A stretch of DNA of 64,000 nucleotides, taken from contig CAZRWD010000006.1 of assembly GCA_964603785.1 (NCBI GenBank), forward strand, positions 80,535-144,534, given 5' to 3'. Below the pieces are notes generated by a model, which was given only the letters and a program-made list of their open reading frames with translations, did not search any database and was not told where the DNA came from. Shown here piece by piece: positions 59,712-64,000 of the stretch. Numbering within the stretch: the stretch's first letter is position 1; each line of letters begins with the position of its first letter. Source of the DNA: CAZRWD01 sp964603785 (GTDB lineage Bacteria; Fermentibacterota; Fermentibacteria; Fermentibacterales; Fermentibacteraceae). The translations under genes were made by a program, and so were the position numbers.

Positions 59712-61039
59712 ACCCGCCGCTCATCCTCGCAGGGGTGATCTCCGCGGGCTCCTTCACGGGCAGCCCCCCGCTCCCCCCCCCAGACCTCCTTGACCTGGTC
59801 GAGGATGTGAACGACTCGACCGTCACCGGGTTCCAGGATGCGGTGCTGCAGTGGTATCTCTACCAGGGCTACCCGTTCTCCTCGATGGGCTGCTTCCTCG
59901 CCGGCCCCGACAGCCTCGTCGCCTCGGTGGTTCCGGGCAGGCACGCATCCCTCGAGGAGATCAGGTTCGAGGGCCTGGAGAAGACCGCGCCGGCAACGCT
60001 GGAGCGGCTCTACAGGGGAGGGTTCGGCGTTCCGTACGATCCGGCCGCGGTCGATGACTGGCGGAGGCGGATGGAGAGGCTCCCCTTCGTGGCCTGGGTG
60101 CCCGGCTTCTACCTGGTGCTGGGGCCCGGCGGGAACCTCGTACTCGTCCAGCCCGTGGTGGAGGGATCCTCCGGGAGCTTCTCGGCCTCCCTGGGCGCGA
60201 CGGGCGGGGAGAGCCCCGAGGGGGAGGGGCTCCTGGAGGTCACGAACCTCCTGGGCACGGGAAGGGAGCTCGACATCAGCCTCTCCAGCTCCTCCTGGGG
60301 CGGGACCGACGCATCTGGGAGGTATCTCGAGCCCTGGATTGCCGGCCTTCCCCTCTCGGCAGAGATCGCGCTCGCCCAGGAGGTGCCCGACAGCGCATGG
60401 CTGAACAGGGAGGTCGAGCTGGCCGCGATCTGGGAGGCGGGGTCGAACCTCGAGGTGAGGAGCGGAGCAGGGAGGTGGTGGGGCTACTCGCCCATGGCCG
60501 ACAGGACCTACCGCTACGGGCTCGTCGGTCTGCTCTACACGCCGGGCACGATGACGCAGGCCGGCTGGGAGGGCGCATCGGTGAGCCTCGAGGGCCGCAT
60601 GGGCATGACCTCCGGGCCTGATTCCTCCGGCATCCTCGCCCAGTCCGTCCTGTCAGCCAGGCTCGACATGTTCGAGGGGATGCTCGGATTCGGGGGGGAG
60701 GTGCTCGCCGGTGGGATCCTCGAGGGCGCACCTCTCTGGAGCAGGCTGACGAGGCTGGGAGGTGCCGGGAGCGTCAGGGGCTGGCCCGAGAACTCCTTCA
60801 GGGCGGTGAGATATCTCGTCGCGAGGCCCGAGGTCTCCATCGGGGAGACCACGACGAGGCTGTATGTCTTCACCGATCTCGCGGCCGTCAGGACGGTTCT
60901 CGGCGACAGGTTCCCCGCCGGTGCCGGCGCCGGGCTCCGCGGCAGGTCGGGTCAGTTCGTGATGGATGCCTCGGTCGGGTTCCCGCTGCGCGGGGGGCCG
61001 GCCCGGTTCTATCTCTCGGCGGCCGCGGAGGTCTTCTAG
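59708..61039 (+). CDS. Omp85/BamA-superfamily outer-membrane protein with one POTRA-like domain
   Basis: The frame gives 443 residues from a CTG at 59708 that overlaps the previous stop (CTGA); this start yields a signal peptide (NPPLILAGVISAGSFTGS), whereas the first ordinary start, GTG at 59735, would lose its hydrophobic part. Residues about 85-150 resemble one POTRA domain (EEIRFEGLEKTAPATLERLY, a typical strand-helix start). The barrel carries the Omp85 signature VRGWPENSF and ends AAAEVF. Likely an assembly or secretion pore that works with the 1032-residue protein. Confidence 0.82.
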   Translation: MNPPLILAGVISAGSFTGSPPLPPPDLLDLVEDVNDSTVTGFQDAVLQWYLYQGYPFSSMGCFLAGPDSLVASVVPGRHASLEEIRFEGLEKTAPATLERLYRGGFGVPYDPAAVDDWRRRMERLPFVAWVPGFYLVLGPGGNLVLVQPVVEGSSGSFSASLGATGGESPEGEGLLEVTNLLGTGRELDISLSSSSWGGTDASGRYLEPWIAGLPLSAEIALAQEVPDSAWLNREVELAAIWEAGSNLEVRSGAGRWWGYSPMADRTYRYGLVGLLYTPGTMTQAGWEGASVSLEGRMGMTSGPDSSGILAQSVLSARLDMFEGMLGFGGEVLAGGILEGAPLWSRLTRLGGAGSVRGWPENSFRAVRYLVARPEVSIGETTTRLYVFTDLAAVRTVLGDRFPAGAGAGLRGRSGQFVMDASVGFPLRGGPARFYLSAAAEVF

Positions 61040-61599
61040 GGGGAGGGCGGTCCCGCCGCGACGGAGCCCTCCGGAACCGTCTGCAGACCGTCCAGCACGA
61101 AGCGGCCGACATCGTTGACCACCCTGTACGATACCGGTCCGTAGGCCCTGCTGTGATGGGGCACCGAGAGCGGCGTCACGAACGATTCCAGGCTCTCCCG
61201 GTCGAAGGGGAGGAGGCCCCTCCTCGACAACCCGAGGATACCTGCCCAGACCCCCGCCACCTCCGCGGGATCGCCGTTCATCGGCTCCTGCGAGATGATC
61301 GCCTCCATGACGGGCTCGAGGCCGAATCCCATGGCCTTCAGCGGACGCAGGTGCAGACGCGCTGTTCCCCTGGCGGGGTCGAGGATCTGCAGGGGCGGCT
61401 CGGCTCCGCGGAACGGCGGCAGGGACTCCCATTCCCGCCTCAGCATGAACCTCGACCTCTCCTCCCTCCCGGGCTCGAGGAGGTGGTCGCAGCCCATGAC
61501 GGACTGGAATGCGAGCTTGTAGAGGTCGACCGGCTCCAGCGTAGGATGGAGCCTGTCCTCGAGCAGCAGGATCAGCCGGAGGCCGTCTTCGTCCAACAT
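61036..61599 (-). CDS. Hypothetical protein
   Basis: An unrecognised soluble protein of 187 residues from the ATG at 61599 (MLDEDGLRLILLLEDRLHPT). The frame is open further up to an ATG at 61662, giving 208 residues, but that start lies inside the promoter of the SahR-like gene. No ribosome site is clear for either. It has several charged helices and no cysteine cluster or membrane segment. Its stop codon overlaps the end of the convergent Omp85-like gene by four bases. Confidence 0.6.
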   Translation of the reverse strand: MLDEDGLRLILLLEDRLHPTLEPVDLYKLAFQSVMGCDHLLEPGREERSRFMLRREWESLPPFRGAEPPLQILDPARGTARLHLRPLKAMGFGLEPVMEAIISQEPMNGDPAEVAGVWAGILGLSRRGLLPFDRESLESFVTPLSVPHHSRAYGPVSYRVVNDVGRFVLDGLQTVPEGSVAAGPPSP

Positions 61600-61638
61600 G
61601 CCGCTGAAGATGCGCAAAGGGTTCCGGGGTGGCCAGCC

Positions 61639-61667
61639 TTTACAATATGAGTACATGATCATATAGT
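61639..61667 (+). promoter_or_regulatory. Promoter with internal operator for the SahR-like gene
   Basis: TTTACA (61639-61644) and TATAGT (61662-61667) are 17 bases apart. Between and into the -10 box lies an inverted repeat ATATGA-N8-TCATAT (61645-61650 and 61659-61664), a typical size for an ArsR-family operator that would block polymerase. The -10 box ends only 6 bases before the ATG at 61674, so the mRNA is probably leaderless. Confidence 0.7.
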
Positions 61668-61673
61668 TGATCC

Positions 61674-62588
61674 ATGGAGCGGATACTTCACGCGCTCGCC
61701 GACAGGAACAGGCTCAGGATAGTCATGATCCTGGATCGCGGACCGATGACCGTGTCGGAGATCTCGTCCGTCCTGGGGCTGTCCCAGTCGAATGCCAGCA
61801 GGCATCTGAAGGCCCTTCACGACGCCGGCGTCCTCGAGCGCAGGGGCGTGTCCGGATGGGTCCTCTACAGCCTTGCCGCAAGCGACCCGTTCGTCTCTTC
61901 GCTGATTGCCGTCCTGCGGGAGGAGCTTGCGAGGCTCGAGGGGCACGGGGCCGACCTCGCCGCGCTCACCCGCTGCTACGAGAGGAGGAGCGACGAGTCG
62001 AGGGCCTTCTTCGCTTCTCGCGCATCCGATTGGGAGACCATAGCGGCGGGCCTTCCGGACATGTCCGGGTATTCCGGCATGCTCGAGGATCTTCTGGGGA
62101 CAGGGGACACCCTGGTCGAACTGGGCTGCGGAACGGGAGGACTGCTCGCCCGGCTGCACGGGTTCTTCAGGACCGTGATCGGGGTGGACTCCTCCCCGGA
62201 GATGCTCGACATGGCCAGGCGCAGCAGTGCCCTGCCCGGCGTGGAGCTGCGTCTGGGGATGCTCGAGCATCTCCCGGTCGCCGACGGTGAAGCCGACGCC
62301 GCCCTCGCCCACATGGTGCTGCACCACATGGCGGATCCCGCCTCCGCCTTCCCGGAGGCGGCAAGGATTCTGAAGTCGGGGGGGATGCTGGTGGTGGCGG
62401 ATCTCCTCCCCCACTCGAACGATGGGTTCCGCGTGTCGCAGGGCGACCTCTGGCCGGGTCTCGATCCGGACGAGGTCGGCAGGTGGGCCGGAGGAGCCGG
62501 ATTCGCTCCGTCCGCCTGCCGCTCCGACGACGGCGGAAGGGTTTTCGTGGCAGGTTTCGTGAAGGGAGATGCGGTACATGGGAGATGA
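61674..62588 (+). CDS. ArsR-type regulator fused to SAM-methyltransferase domain (SahR-like)
   Basis: A 304-residue fusion. Residues 1-75 are a winged helix of ArsR type (LADRNRLRIVMILDRGPMTV then SEISSVLGLSQSNASRHLK). Residues about 140-260 are a class I methyltransferase-like domain (LVELGCGTGGLLARL near 147, VIGVDSSPEMLDMAR, RILKSGGMLVVADLL). This domain order and the following ahcY gene match SahR of Proteobacteria, a repressor released from DNA by S-adenosylhomocysteine. An operator-like inverted repeat overlaps its promoter, suggesting autoregulation. No ribosome site, in line with a leaderless transcript. Confidence 0.87.
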   Translation: MERILHALADRNRLRIVMILDRGPMTVSEISSVLGLSQSNASRHLKALHDAGVLERRGVSGWVLYSLAASDPFVSSLIAVLREELARLEGHGADLAALTRCYERRSDESRAFFASRASDWETIAAGLPDMSGYSGMLEDLLGTGDTLVELGCGTGGLLARLHGFFRTVIGVDSSPEMLDMARRSSALPGVELRLGMLEHLPVADGEADAALAHMVLHHMADPASAFPEAARILKSGGMLVVADLLPHSNDGFRVSQGDLWPGLDPDEVGRWAGGAGFAPSACRSDDGGRVFVAGFVKGDAVHGR

Positions 62589-63990
62589 CTTCAGGGTAGC
62601 GGATCCCGGCCTCGCCCCCCTCGGGAGGAGACGGATCGGGATGGCCGAGGAGGAGATGCCCGGGCTGATGTCCGTCAGGAGCCGTTACGGCCCCGGGAAG
62701 CCCCTCGGGGGTTTCCGTGTGAGCGGCTCGCTCCACATGACCGTCGAGACGGCTGTGCTCATAGAGACTCTCGTCGAGCTGGGGGCGAGCGTCAGATGGG
62801 CGAGCTGCAACATCTTCTCGACCCAGGACGACGCCGCCGCGGCCGTGGCGGCGCGCGGCACGCCGGTCTTCGCCTGGAAGGGCGAGACGGCCGAGGAGTA
62901 CTGGTGGTGCACCAGGCGGGCCCTGACCTTCCCCGGAGGAGAGGGTCCGCATCTGATCGTCGACGACGGGGGAGACGCGACCCTGATGATCCACGCCGGC
63001 TACGAGATGGAGGAGGCGGTCGCGGCCTCCGGCGCCGTGCCGCCATGCACCGGCGCATCCCGGGACGAGATCGCCCTTCACTCGGAGCTCTCGTCCGGAG
63101 TCCGCGGCGACCCCGGTTTCTGGCACGGGATCGTCCCGGGCGTGATAGGGGTCTCCGAGGAGACGACCACGGGCGTCCACAGGCTCTACATGAGGGAGGC
63201 CGCCGGCAGTCTCCTCTTCGCGGCGTACAACGTGAACGACTCCGTGACCAAGAGCAAGTTCGACAACACGTACGGATGCAGGGAATCCCTGCCCGACGGG
63301 ATAAAGAGGGCGACGGACGTCATGGTCGCGGGGAAGACGGTCCTCGTCTGCGGTTTCGGAGAGGTCGGCAAGGGCTGCTGCCAGAGCATGCGCGCCTTCG
63401 GCGCGAGGGTGCTCGTGACCGAGATCGACCCGATATGCGCACTGCAGGCGGCCATGGAGGGCTACGAGGTGACCACGGTCGAGGAAGCCCTGTCGGAGGC
63501 ATCCATATTCGTCACCGCCACCGGCAACAGGGATGTCATCACCGCGCGCCACATGGCCGGGATGAAGGACAGGTCGATAGTCTGCAACATCGGACACTTC
63601 GACAACGAGATACAGGTCGACGCCCTCGACGCCCTCGAGGGCGTGGTCAGGGAGAACATCAAGCCACAGGTCGACAGGTACGTCTTCCCCGACGGCCACT
63701 GCATCTACATGCTCGCCGAGGGCAGGCTGGTGAACCTCGGATGCGCCACCGGCCATCCGAGCTTCGTCATGTCGAACTCATTCACGAACCAGTGCATGGC
63801 GCTGCTCGCCCTCGTCCGCGAGAGACCGGCCGCAGGAGTCTACAGGCTGCCCAAGAAGCTGGACGAGGAGGTCGCCAGGCTTCACCTCGGGATGCTCGGG
63901 GCCAGGCTCACAAGGCTCACCCCGGAGCAGGCGGCGTACATAGACGTCGATCCCGACGGGCCCTACAAGCCCGAGCACTACAGGTACTGA
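62578..63990 (+). CDS. ahcY: Adenosylhomocysteinase
   Basis: A 470-residue enzyme that hydrolyses S-adenosylhomocysteine to adenosine and homocysteine, keeping methyltransferases free of product inhibition. Signatures: SGSLHMTVETAVLIETL, SCNIFSTQDDAAAA (Asp where His is usual), VDDGGD, SEETTTGVHRLY, DSVTKSKFDNTYGCRESL, the NAD-binding GFGEVGKGC, and the C-terminal PDGPYKPEHYRY that closes the partner's cofactor site. I chose the ATG at 62578 with GGGAG 9 bases upstream; an ATG at 62569 is in frame. It overlaps the regulator gene by 11 bases. Confidence 0.97.
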   Translation: MGDDFRVADPGLAPLGRRRIGMAEEEMPGLMSVRSRYGPGKPLGGFRVSGSLHMTVETAVLIETLVELGASVRWASCNIFSTQDDAAAAVAARGTPVFAWKGETAEEYWWCTRRALTFPGGEGPHLIVDDGGDATLMIHAGYEMEEAVAASGAVPPCTGASRDEIALHSELSSGVRGDPGFWHGIVPGVIGVSEETTTGVHRLYMREAAGSLLFAAYNVNDSVTKSKFDNTYGCRESLPDGIKRATDVMVAGKTVLVCGFGEVGKGCCQSMRAFGARVLVTEIDPICALQAAMEGYEVTTVEEALSEASIFVTATGNRDVITARHMAGMKDRSIVCNIGHFDNEIQVDALDALEGVVRENIKPQVDRYVFPDGHCIYMLAEGRLVNLGCATGHPSFVMSNSFTNQCMALLALVRERPAAGVYRLPKKLDEEVARLHLGMLGARLTRLTPEQAAYIDVDPDGPYKPEHYRY

Positions 63991-64000
63991 CGCTCCGGCG

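Overview
The window is GC-rich bacterial DNA (AGG is a favoured Arg codon; GTG and TTG starts and 1-4 base stop/start overlaps are frequent). The cell is a diderm: it encodes LptD, heptose-phosphate enzymes, an RseC-like protein, lipoproteins and several outer-membrane barrels. PorU-like and PorV-like proteins and secreted proteins with type-A-like sorting tails point to the FCB group. My best guess is an uncultured anaerobic lineage near candidate phylum Fermentibacterota; this is inference from gene content, not a phylogeny. No rRNA, tRNA, CRISPR array, phage or transposase gene was seen.

Layout. 1-8.1 kb: a truncated FG-GAP repeat secreted protein (minus), then rseC-like, tldD and pmbA, and a membrane-spermidine-synthase-TPR fusion (plus). 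8.2-11 kb (minus): thioredoxin, thioredoxin reductase, a two-CxxC oxidoreductase and an outer-membrane-like protein. 11.1-12.7 kb: a solitary protein with a nucleoside-phosphorylase-like C-terminus. 12.7-26.3 kb (minus): a DUF4177-like protein, class V aminotransferase, polyprenyl-phosphate sugar transferase, GT2 glycosyltransferase, HU with a near-consensus promoter, ferritin-like protein, LptD, ROK kinase, LppC-like lipoprotein, PpiC-type isomerase, RNA polymerase omega, a YbbR protein and a DUF3467 protein. 26.3-37.2 kb (plus): the two RfaE enzymes, a membrane glycosyltransferase, Nfu, RsmB (without a usable start), a PASTA protein, Rpe, a lipoprotein, then the classical ffh-rpsP-khpA-rimM-trmD-rplS-rnhB-yraN translation operon.

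37.3-43.1 kb (minus): a five-gene block with a SAM methyltransferase, three different 2-hydroxyacyl-CoA-dehydratase-family (HgdB-like) proteins and their ATP-driven activase. It is bracketed by two same-orientation copies of a roughly 93-bp repeat. It looks like a self-contained low-potential reductase/dehydratase cassette with unknown substrate.

43.2-46.1 kb (plus): comM, the YggS-type PLP protein and DivIVA. 46.1-61.0 kb (plus): eight tightly coupled genes forming a secretion/surface locus: PorU-like C25 peptidase, PorV-like barrel, M6 metalloprotease with sorting tail, DUF5683-like membrane protein, HELVH metalloprotease with sorting tail, a small secreted protein, a 1032-residue SprA-reminiscent outer-membrane protein, and an Omp85-like barrel. 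Two of these appear to start at CTG in a CTGA overlap. This is the strongest candidate for an undescribed variant of a known system, namely a compact type IX-like secretion locus.

61.0-64 kb: a hypothetical gene (minus), then an ArsR-HTH/methyltransferase fusion resembling SahR upstream of and overlapping ahcY. An inverted repeat sits inside its promoter, and the transcript is predicted to be leaderless.
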